DNA from: an archaeon
GTDB taxonomy: Archaea > Methanobacteriota_B > Thermococci > Methanofastidiosales > NM3
DNA: 55,658 nt
Assembly (NCBI GenBank): GCA_004212155.1
Contig: RXIG01000007.1
Location: forward strand, 1-55,658
Direction: 5' to 3'
The notes beneath the pieces were generated by a model, which saw nothing but the letters and a program-made list of their open reading frames with translations, had not been told where the DNA came from and made no database searches. Shown in pieces: positions 33,572 to 42,275 of the stretch. The stretch's first letter is position 1. Every line of letters starts with the position of its first letter. A program made the position numbers and the translations under genes.

Positions 33572-35206
33572 TTACACCTCCTCATTTCTTATACCCAATG
33601 GGGTGAACTTGACACCCCCTCCCTTGTAGAACTTTGTAAAGAACTCGACATATTGCAAACGAAGCGAGTGCAAAAACGATGCAATGATGCCAAGTGCCAG
33701 ATTGAGTGTGTGCCCCATTACAAGCAGCAGTACGCCGAGGATGGCGTAGAAGATGCCATTTGGCAGGAGCAAATCGAATGCGATCTTGTTGATGGCAAGT
33801 GCGATTCCTACCGATGAGAGGCCAATGGCCAGCAACCTGGTATACGAGACCAAGTGGGATATGAGGGTAAATATCTCAAGCAGTCCTATCATTCCCTCTC
33901 CGAGAATCATCATCACGGCGAAAACGACGAGTACGCCGCCAATCGGGTAGGTGTAGTCAGGGAAAAGCAGGAATCCTATGATACAGTAGAGTATGCCTAT
34001 CCATGAAATCTTTTCCAGAATGGCGTGCTTGAGTCCCTCTTTTCTATACACATTAATGAATCCTATGACATATCCAAGCGTGATGTGGACGACGCCTATG
34101 CCGACACTTGCTATAAGCAGCGGCACGATCTCGTCAAGCCGATGTGCTATGGGGAGATGTATCCCTGCAACACTATCGATGCCAAGGGTGTGGTAGATCT
34201 CGGCACCAAAGAACTCGCCATAAAAGAGTCCAAAGAACATGGTAAAGTAGCTCGCGTAGGACATCATGTTGAGCAGTGACTGCCATCCGGTGGAATGCAT
34301 TTTTCTTCTTAGAAGCTGCACGAGACCGAACAATGAGAGTCCGTATCCGAAGTCGCCGAGCATGAACCCGTAAAACAGCGGAAATGTGAACGCGATAAGG
34401 AGCGTTGGCGATACCTCGTCGTAGTTTGGCGTCGAGAACATGTCAACGAGCGTGTCAAAGGGTTTGAACGGCTTTGGCGTCTCGACATAGGTCGGTATGC
34501 CCTCCTCGACCTCGTCGAGCTCGACGACGTGCACCTTGTCACCAGTCGATTTTTGCAGCTCCTCGCGGGCGTGCTCGATGTTGTCAGAGGGCATCCATCC
34601 CTCGATGACGAACGTGTTTTCCGTCGTGGCGAGCCGAAGCGGCGTCTCCGCCTTCTCTATCTCGCGTGAGAGGAAGTCCTCCGCGGTGACGATGAAGTTC
34701 CGGTACTCCTCGTTGATGTGCTTGAGCTCGTCCTCGAGCTCCTGTTTCTCCTTGATGAGATTCTCCTTGGAGTTGATGAGGTCGAGCATGATGCTGTTTA
34801 CATCCTCTGATAGGCCAAGTTTCTTGAGCTCGCCGACGTCATCGATCTTCTCGATGTCAGAAAGGAGTATCTGGATGTCCTCGAGCTTCTTTCTCTTCTT
34901 CATGACCTCGTTCTCGAGGTGGTCGAGACGCTCCTTGAACTCCTTTGAGAACTCGAAGTCCTTCATCTCCCGGTCCGCGCTCTTGTCGGAAAGGTTGAGC
35001 ACGTCCTTGAGCGCCCGCAGTGAGAGGACGTATTCGCTGAAAAGCGAGGTCTTCTTGATCGGTTTTCCGATCTCGAACCCTTCTTCTGAGCCCTGATAAT
35101 CGATAATATGGATAATCTTGAGGTCGTAGAGTGTATTGATGGTGCTCTCAAGGACGTCCTTGCTGCCAACGATGAGGACCTTATTCATTTTCTTCGGCTT
35201 GAGCAT
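33572..35206 (-). CDS. atpI: A/V-type ATP synthase subunit I
   Basis: Membrane stator that forms the ion half-channels with the K ring. 544 residues, at the short end of the family. The N-terminal cytoplasmic half is a coiled coil with small globular lobes; the C-terminal half has about seven membrane helices, with the conserved F-P-L-F-Y-G-F-M-L-G-D-F-G-Y-G and S-H-L-V-S-Y-T-R-L-L-A-I-G-L containing the essential Arg. ATG 35206 follows GAGAGG at good spacing and overlaps atpH by 26 bases. Confidence 0.95.
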   Translation of the reverse strand: MLKPKKMNKVLIVGSKDVLESTINTLYDLKIIHIIDYQGSEEGFEIGKPIKKTSLFSEYVLSLRALKDVLNLSDKSADREMKDFEFSKEFKERLDHLENEVMKKRKKLEDIQILLSDIEKIDDVGELKKLGLSEDVNSIMLDLINSKENLIKEKQELEDELKHINEEYRNFIVTAEDFLSREIEKAETPLRLATTENTFVIEGWMPSDNIEHAREELQKSTGDKVHVVELDEVEEGIPTYVETPKPFKPFDTLVDMFSTPNYDEVSPTLLIAFTFPLFYGFMLGDFGYGLSLFGLVQLLRRKMHSTGWQSLLNMMSYASYFTMFFGLFYGEFFGAEIYHTLGIDSVAGIHLPIAHRLDEIVPLLIASVGIGVVHITLGYVIGFINVYRKEGLKHAILEKISWIGILYCIIGFLLFPDYTYPIGGVLVVFAVMMILGEGMIGLLEIFTLISHLVSYTRLLAIGLSSVGIALAINKIAFDLLLPNGIFYAILGVLLLVMGHTLNLALGIIASFLHSLRLQYVEFFTKFYKGGGVKFTPLGIRNEEV

Positions 35207-35525
35207 TGATATACCTCTCGAACTCTTCTACCAGTTGCGAGACTGCCTCGTCCATGCGAGACCTGGAATGCGCCCGCATCTCCTCGAGGTGTGTTTCCTG
35301 TTCCTCGATGAGCGCCTGTTCCTCCTGGGTTCGTTCCTGTTCGAACTCCTCTAGAGCTTCACGATAGAGGCGCGCTGCCTTCTGTTCGGCTTCCTCTCGA
35401 ATCTTGTGGGCCTCAAGGCGGGCCGACTCGATCATCTTGTCCCGCCGTTGTTCCGCCTCACGGATTCGTTCCTTGTTGCGTTCCTCTTCCTGTTTTATCT
35501 TGATCAGAACGTCCTTTTTTTTCAA
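35181..35525 (-). CDS. atpH: A/V-type ATP synthase subunit H
   Basis: 114-residue coiled-coil peripheral-stalk protein, almost all E/K/R/Q/A. TTG start at 35525 with GTGAGG a few bases upstream. First gene of the ATP synthase operon, the canonical archaeal H-I-K-E-C-F-A-B-D order, with overlaps or very short gaps throughout. Confidence 0.85.
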   Translation of the reverse strand: MKKKDVLIKIKQEEERNKERIREAEQRRDKMIESARLEAHKIREEAEQKAARLYREALEEFEQERTQEEQALIEEQETHLEEMRAHSRSRMDEAVSQLVEEFERYINAQAEENE

Positions 35526-35897
35526 AAATCCTCACCACAGAAAATGTTGCTATCGATTGGTAAGGCTATCCTACACACCGGCAGTAGACCTAATTTACTA
35601 CTATTTAAATAACTTTTGCAGTTTGTGGTTTTGCTCTTAAGGGATAGTGCGGGACATCAATTCATCAGGGGTGGGTCATGTACGCCAATTTATATTCGCG
35701 CTTGTTGTTCTATTATCGTCAACGCAGATGCAGTTGGGCGAGGGGTGGCAGGCCATATGAGCAAAGCCGCCATTTCAGCAGATAAGCACCAATATATGCA
35801 ATTATGGCCTCGATGAATGCTTATTTGATGCATGCATGTATCGTTACCCCGTGCGCCATGGGAGAAGCACTCCGTGCTATCAGCTGAAAAACGATTT
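35526..35897 (-). promoter_or_regulatory. ATP synthase operon promoter in a gene-free spacer
   Basis: On the minus strand TTATTTAAATAG (about 35601-35612) is a strong TATA box and would give a leader of about 50 bases before atpH. The rest, 35613-35897, shows no ORF that resembles protein and no RNA fold that I can recognise. Confidence 0.55.
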
Positions 35898-35934
35898 GTA
35901 AAAATAATGAAAGGCCCGCCCCATGGCCGGGCCG
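35898..35934 (-). terminator. Hairpin-plus-T terminator of the RuBisCO gene
   Basis: Just past the RuBisCO stop, the minus strand has a GC stem (CGGGCC at 35928-35933 with its exact complement at 35913-35918, loop of nine) followed by a T-rich run (TTTCATTATTTTTA, 35912-35899). It looks like a bacterial-style intrinsic terminator, uncommon in archaea, where T-runs alone suffice. Confidence 0.6.
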
Positions 35935-35944
35935 TTCCAGTTGC

Positions 35945-37180
35945 TTACTTGTTCCAAAGCTCGAGGGCCTTGGCGAGTTGCTCATGTTCCTTGGCGTACT
36001 CATTGATAGGGATGTTTTTCATGGTCGCATCGACCGATTGTCGCAGTGCGCGCGCCCCTTCGATCGTACCGTCGGGATGGCCATGTATGCCGCCGCCCGC
36101 CTGTATCACGATGTCCGTGCCCATGATCGAGACGAGGTCCGGCACATGTCCCGGATGGAGTCCACCTGAGCAGACGGCAAACGTCGTCTCATGGGGTCCC
36201 ATCGGCCGCTCGAGCTGCTCCTTGTTGTTGAGCACCTCTTTCTTGCCACCCTCCATCTTTCCAATGACGGTGCCTATGTGGAGCTGGTCAGCACCTCCGA
36301 GGCGCGCGAGGAGCGCAAGGACGCCCATCGATACGCCATGCACCGGACTGCGCGTCATTGCCGCATGCATCGCGCGATGCGCGTGTATGAACATCCCGAG
36401 GTCTGCGTCCCGCAGCTCTTGGAGCGCATAGTAACCTGCCGCAATGATGTCGAGCATGACGCAGTTGCCCCCGTGGTCCTTCACGAACTGTGCCTGCTCG
36501 AGCATCCTCGGTCCCGTTACGTTGGCGGCGTATGCCTTCTTCTCGCCTGTCTCCTCGCTGGCCCTGTCGAGTGCCTCGAGCACGTTCACGATACGGTCCT
36601 CGAAGGGGCAGAAGCGCTGATTTGTCAGATTCTCGTCGTCCTTGACGAGGTCGCAGCCGCCATAATACGATTCGTAGGCCACCTCGGCCGTCTCCTTTGG
36701 GTTAAGGCCGATCTTGGGCTTGACGATGGTTCCCACATGCGGCCGCCCCGACTTGTCGGTGCCAAGCAGCTTGCGCACGCCCTTCATGCCAAACGCGGGT
36801 CCCTTGAACGTCTTCACGTAGTCGTCGGGAAAGTCGATGCCGTTGAGCCGGAGGTTGTGGACCTCCTTCATGCCGAAAATGTTGCCCGCGACGTCAGAGA
36901 GCAGCTGTGGGATGCTGTTGTCGACGAACATGTCGATCGGATAGGCGATCGTGATGTCGTTTCCCTTTATTGAGACCACTTTCGCGGCCAGGCGCTCTAT
37001 TCTGTCCTTCATCGTCTGGATTGGCGTCCACGTACCGACAGAGGATTCTCCCGCTGCGACGTTTGCCGCATGTCGCACGTTGTCTGCTTCGATATGGAAA
37101 TGGCAGAGCAGATATTTGTCCTGGTCAATTTCAGAATGCACGTCTATGAACTTTTCCTCATAATCAATTTCAGTCACCAC
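35945..37180 (-). CDS. rbcL: Ribulose-bisphosphate carboxylase, archaeal form III
   Basis: Fixes CO2 onto ribulose 1,5-bisphosphate, in archaea usually within the AMP/nucleoside salvage pathway. 411 residues. Active-site motifs: G-T-I-V-K-P-K-I-G (catalytic Lys), G-G-C-D-L-V-K-D-D-E (carbamylated Lys and metal ligands), H-A-H-R-A-M-H, H-I-G-T-V-I-G-K-M-E-G (loop 6 Lys) and S-G-G-L-H-P-G. GTG 37180 or the next codon GTG 37177 is the start; AGGTGAT lies just upstream, and TATA (TTTTATATATTT, about 37206-37217) is close enough for an almost leaderless mRNA. Stands alone: no AMP phosphorylase, ribose-1,5-bisphosphate isomerase or phosphoribulokinase is nearby. Confidence 0.95.
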   Translation of the reverse strand: MVTEIDYEEKFIDVHSEIDQDKYLLCHFHIEADNVRHAANVAAGESSVGTWTPIQTMKDRIERLAAKVVSIKGNDITIAYPIDMFVDNSIPQLLSDVAGNIFGMKEVHNLRLNGIDFPDDYVKTFKGPAFGMKGVRKLLGTDKSGRPHVGTIVKPKIGLNPKETAEVAYESYYGGCDLVKDDENLTNQRFCPFEDRIVNVLEALDRASEETGEKKAYAANVTGPRMLEQAQFVKDHGGNCVMLDIIAAGYYALQELRDADLGMFIHAHRAMHAAMTRSPVHGVSMGVLALLARLGGADQLHIGTVIGKMEGGKKEVLNNKEQLERPMGPHETTFAVCSGGLHPGHVPDLVSIMGTDIVIQAGGGIHGHPDGTIEGARALRQSVDATMKNIPINEYAKEHEQLAKALELWNK

Positions 37181-37218
37181 ATCACCTGTGTATCACTACT
37201 GATAGTAAATATATAAAA

Positions 37219-37630
37219 GTGCGCATGCGACCAATGCGTCACGCGCCCAACGACGGAGCCAATAATCGCGTCTTGGCAATTTGGGCATGGCGGAGAGGAG
37301 AAAAGAAAACGTGTTCCGCCATCCCAAAAGCCTTTCTGAATATGGGAGGAATTAGAGATGAGGGAATGAAGCACCCTTTAAATATTTTATTGTCTCCATT
37401 TCATGACGTTTTCCTCTCCTTTATGGCATGCTTCATAGCGTGCGTTACGGCATCGTCTATCGCCATAATTTTAATAGAAAAATTATGGTCCGGTCGTAAT
37501 TATGCGGCGCGTGCCGCAGCATTGCCTATGCCCTTGACCCCTGATGGCATTTATGGGCAAATATTTATAGTACCGCACCCTAGACTCTTTGATTCCGTTA
37601 CGTGCTTCGCGTGAAACGGTGGAATGAAAA
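37219..37630. other. Gene-free spacer with a strong hairpin and kae1 promoter
   Basis: A long inverted repeat spans 37280-37328: 37280-37285 pairs with 37323-37328 and 37287-37294 pairs with 37315-37322 (14 bp, one bulged C), with a purine-rich 20-base loop. A TATA box, ATATTTATAG (about 37561-37570), and GGTGG near 37618 precede kae1. Another TATA-like CTTTAAATATTTT is at 37377-37389. The open frame 37219-37614 has no protein-like character. The hairpin could be a small RNA or a structured upstream element. Confidence 0.5.
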
Positions 37631-38602
37631 ATGATTACGCTCGGTATCGAATCCACGGCCCATACGTTTGGTGTTGGCATATGCGATGATGATGCCATCC
37701 TCTCGAACGTTACCGACACGTACAGGGGGGAGGGGATCCATCCAAGAAAGGCGGCCGACCACCATGCCGATGTCGCAGGCGACGTGACGCGCCGCGCACT
37801 CGAACATGCCGGACTTTGCGCATCGGACATCGACCTCGTCTCTTTCTCACAGGGTCCGGGCCTCGGGCCGTGCCTGCGGGTTGGCGCTACTGCGGCACGT
37901 GCCCTTTCGCTGCGAAACAACGTTCCCATCGTTGGCGTAAACCACTGTATCGCCCATATCGAGGTCGGGCGCTTCCTCCTTGGCATCGACGATCCCGTGA
38001 CGCTCTACGTATCGGGCGGCAACACGCAGATACTGGCGTATGCGGGTGGCAGGTACCGTGTGTTCGGCGAGACGCTCGACATCGGCATTGGCAATATGCA
38101 GGACACCTTTGCGCGTGCCGTCGGTATCGAGTTCCCCTGCGGCAAACGCATCGACGAGCTCGTCTCCGCAGGCACGACCTACCTTGACATCCCCTATACG
38201 ATCAAGGGGATGGACTTCTCGTTCACGGGCATGCTCTCCGAGGCGATCAAGCATGCTCGCACCCATCCGCTTGAGGATGTGACGTACTCGCTGATGGAGA
38301 CGGCGTTTTCCATCGTGGTCGAGGCCACCGAACGCGCAATGTCTCACACCCAAAAGCGCGACCTTCTCCTGGCGGGAGGCAACGCCGCGTCACCCCGGTT
38401 GCGCGAGATGTGCACGATCATGGCACACGACCGTGACGGTGAGGTCCACATACCCCCCTTTGCCGTCTGCCGCGACAACGGTGCGATGATCGCGGTCGAG
38501 GGCATGGTCGAGTATGCCGCAGGGAGACGCATGGCGCTGCATGAGACCACGATACGACAGAAATGGAGATCGGACGAGGTGGATGTCATATGGAGAGACT
38601 GA
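37631..38602 (+). CDS. kae1: Kae1/TsaD, tRNA t6A threonylcarbamoyltransferase subunit of KEOPS
   Basis: Transfers threonylcarbamoyl to A37 of ANN-decoding tRNAs. 323 residues, ASKHA fold. Metal-binding His residues appear in H-P-R-K-A-A-D-H-H and N-H-C-I-A-H-I-E; nucleotide-binding motifs G-I-E-S-T-A-H-T-F at the start and Y-V-S-G-G-N-T-Q-I-L near 117. Unlike many euryarchaea, it is not fused to Bud32; instead Sua5 and Bud32 follow as separate overlapping genes. Confidence 0.96.
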   Translation: MITLGIESTAHTFGVGICDDDAILSNVTDTYRGEGIHPRKAADHHADVAGDVTRRALEHAGLCASDIDLVSFSQGPGLGPCLRVGATAARALSLRNNVPIVGVNHCIAHIEVGRFLLGIDDPVTLYVSGGNTQILAYAGGRYRVFGETLDIGIGNMQDTFARAVGIEFPCGKRIDELVSAGTTYLDIPYTIKGMDFSFTGMLSEAIKHARTHPLEDVTYSLMETAFSIVVEATERAMSHTQKRDLLLAGGNAASPRLREMCTIMAHDRDGEVHIPPFAVCRDNGAMIAVEGMVEYAAGRRMALHETTIRQKWRSDEVDVIWRD

Positions 38603-39210
38603 ATGCATCGCGGCTCGACGACCAGCCGTTCACATCGAAGCTCACCAAGCTCATACTTTCGGGCGTCATCTTCTGTTATCCCACGGACACGTGTTACGCA
38701 CTCGGGGCCAACGCCCTCAACGAGGAGGCCGTCTATAGAATATATGTTATCAAGGACCGCGACATATCAAAGCCGCTGCCCGTCATCGTGCGCGACCTTG
38801 ACGTGGCTGCCAAGTTCTCTGTCATCGGTCCGAAGGCGCGCGCGGTGCTCGAGGCATTCCCAGGGATCTCGGTCGTCGTCCCGAAGCGCCACATCCCCGA
38901 CATCGTCAACCCCACCCAGATCATGCTTCGCATCCCCGACAGCCACACGACGAAAAAGCTCCTGTCAAATATCCGCGTCCCGGTCGTATCGACCAGTGCC
39001 AACAGGGCGGGCGATGAGAATCCATACAGTGTCAATGACATCTCGTCGTCGCTCTCATCGAAACTCTCTCTTATCGACTTCGCGCTCGATGCCGGGAAAC
39101 TCGACCCAAAACCACCATCCACGATCCTCGACTGCATCGAGGGAAAGGTCTATCGCGAGGGGGCCTACAGCGAGGACGAGGTCATGGAGGTCTTCAATGT
39201 GGCTGATTAA
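38590..39210 (+). CDS. tsaC: Sua5/YrdC/TsaC-type threonylcarbamoyl-AMP synthase
   Basis: Makes threonylcarbamoyl-AMP from threonine, bicarbonate and ATP, the first step of t6A. 206 residues from ATG 38590, preceded by GAGGTGG and overlapping kae1 by 13 bases. Motifs: Y-P-T-D-T-C-Y-A-L-G near 29, I-K-D-R-D-I-S-K-P-L-P-V, and S-T-S-A-N-R-A-G near 135. Length matches the YrdC domain alone, without the Sua5 C-terminal domain. Confidence 0.93.
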   Translation: MERLNASRLDDQPFTSKLTKLILSGVIFCYPTDTCYALGANALNEEAVYRIYVIKDRDISKPLPVIVRDLDVAAKFSVIGPKARAVLEAFPGISVVVPKRHIPDIVNPTQIMLRIPDSHTTKKLLSNIRVPVVSTSANRAGDENPYSVNDISSSLSSKLSLIDFALDAGKLDPKPPSTILDCIEGKVYREGAYSEDEVMEVFNVAD

Positions 39211-39850
39211 CCAGGGTGCCGAGGCGAAGCTCTACCACATGACCGGCCAGGAGTACTGCGGTGTCTCCCTGCCATACGACCTCGTCGTCAAGGAGCGCGT
39301 GCGCAAACGCTACCGCATACCGCCGCTTGACAGCCGCATCGTGCTCTCGCGCACCATCCACGAGGCGCGGCTGCTGCACGAGGCAAAGCGCGCAGGCGTC
39401 CATACGCCGACACTCTTTTTCATAGATACAACCCGCCATGCGATCGTCATGGAACACATCGAGGGGACGCGCGTGAAGGAGCGCCTCCTCGACGCCCCCC
39501 GCACGTCGCTTGACCTCGTCGTGCGCATCGGCGCCGATGTCGGGAGGCTCCATGCCCATGGCATCGTGCACGGCGACCTTACCACATCCAATCTCATCCT
39601 GCGCGACGGCGACGTCGTCTTCATCGACTTCGGACTCGGGGAGTTCTCACCCGATGTAGAGCCGCAGGCCGTCGACCTGCACCTCTTCAAGCAGGCGCTC
39701 ATGAGCACGCACTACGAGATGACCAATTCGTACTGGGAACGATTCCTCGAAGGGTACAAGACGACCATGCCGGCAAGCGATGAGATCATCGAACGCATCG
39801 CCGACATCGAGCAGCGCGGCCGCTATGTGGAACGGGGTGAACAGCAATGA
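39197..39850 (+). CDS. bud32: Bud32, KEOPS complex kinase/ATPase
   Basis: 217 residues from ATG 39197 (GAGG upstream), overlapping tsaC by 14 bases. Small atypical kinase: Q-G-A-E-A-K-L at the N-terminus replaces the glycine loop, V-K-E-R with the catalytic Lys, E-A-R-L-L-H-E-A-K for the C-helix Glu, M-E-H-I-E-G hinge, H-G-D-L-T-T-S-N catalytic loop and F-I-D-F-G-L in place of DFG. It activates Kae1 in the KEOPS complex. Confidence 0.94.
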   Translation: MWLINQGAEAKLYHMTGQEYCGVSLPYDLVVKERVRKRYRIPPLDSRIVLSRTIHEARLLHEAKRAGVHTPTLFFIDTTRHAIVMEHIEGTRVKERLLDAPRTSLDLVVRIGADVGRLHAHGIVHGDLTTSNLILRDGDVVFIDFGLGEFSPDVEPQAVDLHLFKQALMSTHYEMTNSYWERFLEGYKTTMPASDEIIERIADIEQRGRYVERGEQQ

Positions 39851-40401
39851 ACATCGTGTTCATCACGGGGAACGCCAACAAGGTACGCGAGGCGTCGTCG
39901 CTGATGGCGCCGCTTGGCATCACCGTGGAGCAGCGAGACCTCGGGTATCCCGAGCTACAGGCGGACACGCTCGAGGAAGTGGCCCGTCACGGCATTGCAT
40001 GGTGCATGGAAAAGCTTAAAAAGCCCTGTTTTCTAGAGGACGCAGGCCTCTTCGTTGAGGCACTGAATGGATTTCCCGGCCCGTACTCGAAGTACGTCTT
40101 CGAGACGATAGGCAACGAGGGCGTCGTCAGGCTCCTTGACGGAGCGGTCGACAGGCGCGCCGTGTTTCGTTCTGTGATCGCATACCACGATGGTGTGCAG
40201 GCACACATCTTCACGGGAGAGGTGCCGGGCGAGATATCATACGCCCCGCGGGGCGATGAGGGATTCGGATACGATCCCGTGTTCATACCGGACGGACACG
40301 CACGCACGTTTGCGGAAATGGGCACTGAGAAGAAAAACCAACTCTCTCATCGAGGGAAATCTTTAAATAAGCTTATAAATTATTTCAAAGAGCACACGTA
40401 G
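39847..40401 (+). CDS. rdgB: XTP/dITP pyrophosphatase (RdgB/HAM1)
   Basis: Removes ITP, dITP and XTP from the nucleotide pool. 184 residues with F-I-T-G-N-A-N-K near the start, L-E-D-A-G-L-F-V near 62, G-F-G-Y-D-P-V-F near 140, and L-S-H-R-G-K-S-L at the end. Its start overlaps bud32 by four bases. Confidence 0.95.
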   Translation: MNIVFITGNANKVREASSLMAPLGITVEQRDLGYPELQADTLEEVARHGIAWCMEKLKKPCFLEDAGLFVEALNGFPGPYSKYVFETIGNEGVVRLLDGAVDRRAVFRSVIAYHDGVQAHIFTGEVPGEISYAPRGDEGFGYDPVFIPDGHARTFAEMGTEKKNQLSHRGKSLNKLINYFKEHT

Positions 40402-40410
40402 GGTGATAGC
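40358..40410 (+). promoter_or_regulatory. Possible promoter for rps15 inside the rdgB end
   Basis: Two TATA-like words, CTTTAAATAAG (40361-40371) and TTATAAATTA (40373-40382), overlap the end of rdgB, and GGGTGA at 40401-40406 precedes the S15 start by a few bases. S15 may thus be transcribed separately as well as from the upstream operon. Confidence 0.5.
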
Positions 40411-40866
40411 ATGGCGAGAATGCATTCAAGGAAACGGGGAAAATCAAGTTCCACTCATCCTTTACGAACATCAGCCCCCCAATGGGAGGACTATTCGACA
40501 GAGGAGATTGAGAATCTCATCGTTGATTATGCGAAGAAGGGGTACACCCCTTCCATGATCGGAACGGTATTGCGAGACCAGCATGGGATAGCCGACGTAT
40601 CCCTCACGACTGGCAAGAAGATGCAGGCGATCCTTAGGGATCATGACCTTGCACCTGACGTACCAGAGGACCTCAGGAACCTCATCACGAAGGCCGTGCT
40701 TCTCAGGAAGCACCTCACGGACCATCCAAAGGACAAACACTCGATGAGGGGCCTCAAGCTCACGGAGTCCAAGATCCGTCGCCTGGGCAAGTATTACAAG
40801 CGAAACGGCATACTTGAACCAAAGTGGATCTACGACCCGGAAAAGGCACGTCTCCTCGTCAGGTAG
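40411..40866 (+). CDS. rps15: 30S ribosomal protein S15
   Basis: 151 residues, the archaeal/eukaryotic S13e-type length with N-terminal extension [29 protein letters not shown] and [11 protein letters not shown] are conserved in the family. In many archaea rps15 is followed by a recJ-like gene and pcc1, and the same order holds here with the last two fused. Confidence 0.96.
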   Translation: MARMHSRKRGKSSSTHPLRTSAPQWEDYSTEEIENLIVDYAKKGYTPSMIGTVLRDQHGIADVSLTTGKKMQAILRDHDLAPDVPEDLRNLITKAVLLRKHLTDHPKDKHSMRGLKLTESKIRRLGKYYKRNGILEPKWIYDPEKARLLVR

Positions 40867-40896
40867 GCATCTTTTACTTCTTTCTTTGTGGAGTGT

Positions 40897-42243
40897 ATGA
40901 ATCATTTCCTTGCACGATGTGAAGAAGCTGCACAGATACTTCGCGGCGCAGAAAAAGTAACGGTGTTTGGCCACCGCGATGCTGACGGTATCTGTGCTGC
41001 CATCATCGTCAAGGAAGCGTTTCCCTCTGCAGACATCACGGTACGCATCATACGCCACGGCACCACGCTGTCCCAGATCGCAGAAGAGAGCGTGGGGACG
41101 TTTCCCGTCTTTGTCGACTATGGTTCGTCCGAGGTCGATGCCATATCCGAGTTGTTTGACGACTTCTTGATTCTTGATCACCACCCCATGTCGCGCGACA
41201 ACGACCGATTGGTAAATCCGTGGCAGCATGGCATCGACGGCACGCGCGAGCTCTCGGGCGCTGGCGTCGCCTACTTCGTCGCACGCGCAGCGCATGATCG
41301 CAATCGCTCACTTGCCCATATCGCTCTCGTGGGCGCCATGGGCGACAAGCTCTACCTGAGCGGACTGAAGGGCCCGACGGCAGAGATCGTGCGCGATGGG
41401 CGCTCGACAGGTGTCGTGGCAGGCGATGGGCCCCTCGAACTTGAGAGCGCATCGTTTGCGTTCACCGATACATCGCTTTCGCTCCTGAACGTGGCTGAGA
41501 TCATCGATGCGTGCGCGAGCGTCAACAGCCCCCACGTCGCGGTGGAGATGCTGCTTGGGGACAAGGACGCGTACGCACGTGCTCTTGCCATCCACGAGGA
41601 CTACACCGGGCGCCTGGGGCGCCAACTGGCAGTCATCGACGCGCACAGGGAGTCGATCATCGAGGACAATGCACAGCACCTGGCATACTTCATCTACTGC
41701 GATGCGCTCGAGCCGGGATTTTCCGGTGTTGTTGCCGAACGCCTGCTGGACACGTTCTATGATAAGCCGGTCATCGTGCTCTCGAACGCACCGTATGGCA
41801 TCAAGGCATCGGCACGGGCGACGCCGTCACACCTCGCCACTGGCACCGACCTAGGCTCCGCGCTCTCCAGGGCCGCACAGGAGTGCCACGGCAAGGGGGG
41901 AGGGCATGACGTGGCAGCAGGGGCGATGGTGCCCCGCGAACAACTCGAGGCGTTCAAGGCACGCGCCACGTATCACCTGTTCGGACAGAACAAGGCGCAT
42001 CTCAAGGTCGCCATCGAGGTCGAATCCACGGACGGGGCCACGGCCGCCGCCGTCGCATCGTCGATAGCTGTGGACAACGAACGATTCCGTACGACGGAAA
42101 GCTACACGATCGCGGCAGGTTCGACGGTCTATGTGCTCGTCTCCTCTGAGGACGTGGGCACGTTCAAGAACACGGTCGACGACCTCCTCGCGTGCCTCTC
42201 GTCAGGCAAGGGCATCACATCGCTTCAGAGCAAAGAGTTATAA
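40897..42243 (+). CDS. Archaeal RecJ-like DHH phosphoesterase with a C-terminal Pcc1-like domain
   Basis: 448 residues from ATG 40897. DHH motifs: G-H-R-D-A-D-G-I near 27, F-V-D-Y-G-S near 72, L-D-H-H-P and G-A-M-G-D; the DHHA1 end has H-G-K-G-G-G-H-D. This is the RecJ-like/GAN family linked to the replisome. The last 80 residues (from 42001) are a separate domain: L-K-V-A-I-E-V start, A-S-S-I-A-V-D-N, G-S-T-V-Y-V-L-V-S-S and a helix T-V-D-D-L-L. This matches the Pcc1 subunit of KEOPS, normally a free protein encoded next door. Fusion of the two, in line with kae1-tsaC-bud32, is unusual. Confidence 0.88.
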   Translation: MNHFLARCEEAAQILRGAEKVTVFGHRDADGICAAIIVKEAFPSADITVRIIRHGTTLSQIAEESVGTFPVFVDYGSSEVDAISELFDDFLILDHHPMSRDNDRLVNPWQHGIDGTRELSGAGVAYFVARAAHDRNRSLAHIALVGAMGDKLYLSGLKGPTAEIVRDGRSTGVVAGDGPLELESASFAFTDTSLSLLNVAEIIDACASVNSPHVAVEMLLGDKDAYARALAIHEDYTGRLGRQLAVIDAHRESIIEDNAQHLAYFIYCDALEPGFSGVVAERLLDTFYDKPVIVLSNAPYGIKASARATPSHLATGTDLGSALSRAAQECHGKGGGHDVAAGAMVPREQLEAFKARATYHLFGQNKAHLKVAIEVESTDGATAAAVASSIAVDNERFRTTESYTIAAGSTVYVLVSSEDVGTFKNTVDDLLACLSSGKGITSLQSKEL

Positions 42244-42275
42244 AGTTCCAAAAAGCACAACGGATGGGTCGAAAT

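Noticed and set aside
33569..33817. 82-residue plus-strand open frame near the atpI end
   Set aside because: Antisense to atpI and without any supporting signal.
37219..37614. 131-residue open frame in the RuBisCO-kae1 spacer
   Set aside because: No motif, weak start context, and it contains the long hairpin and the kae1 promoter.
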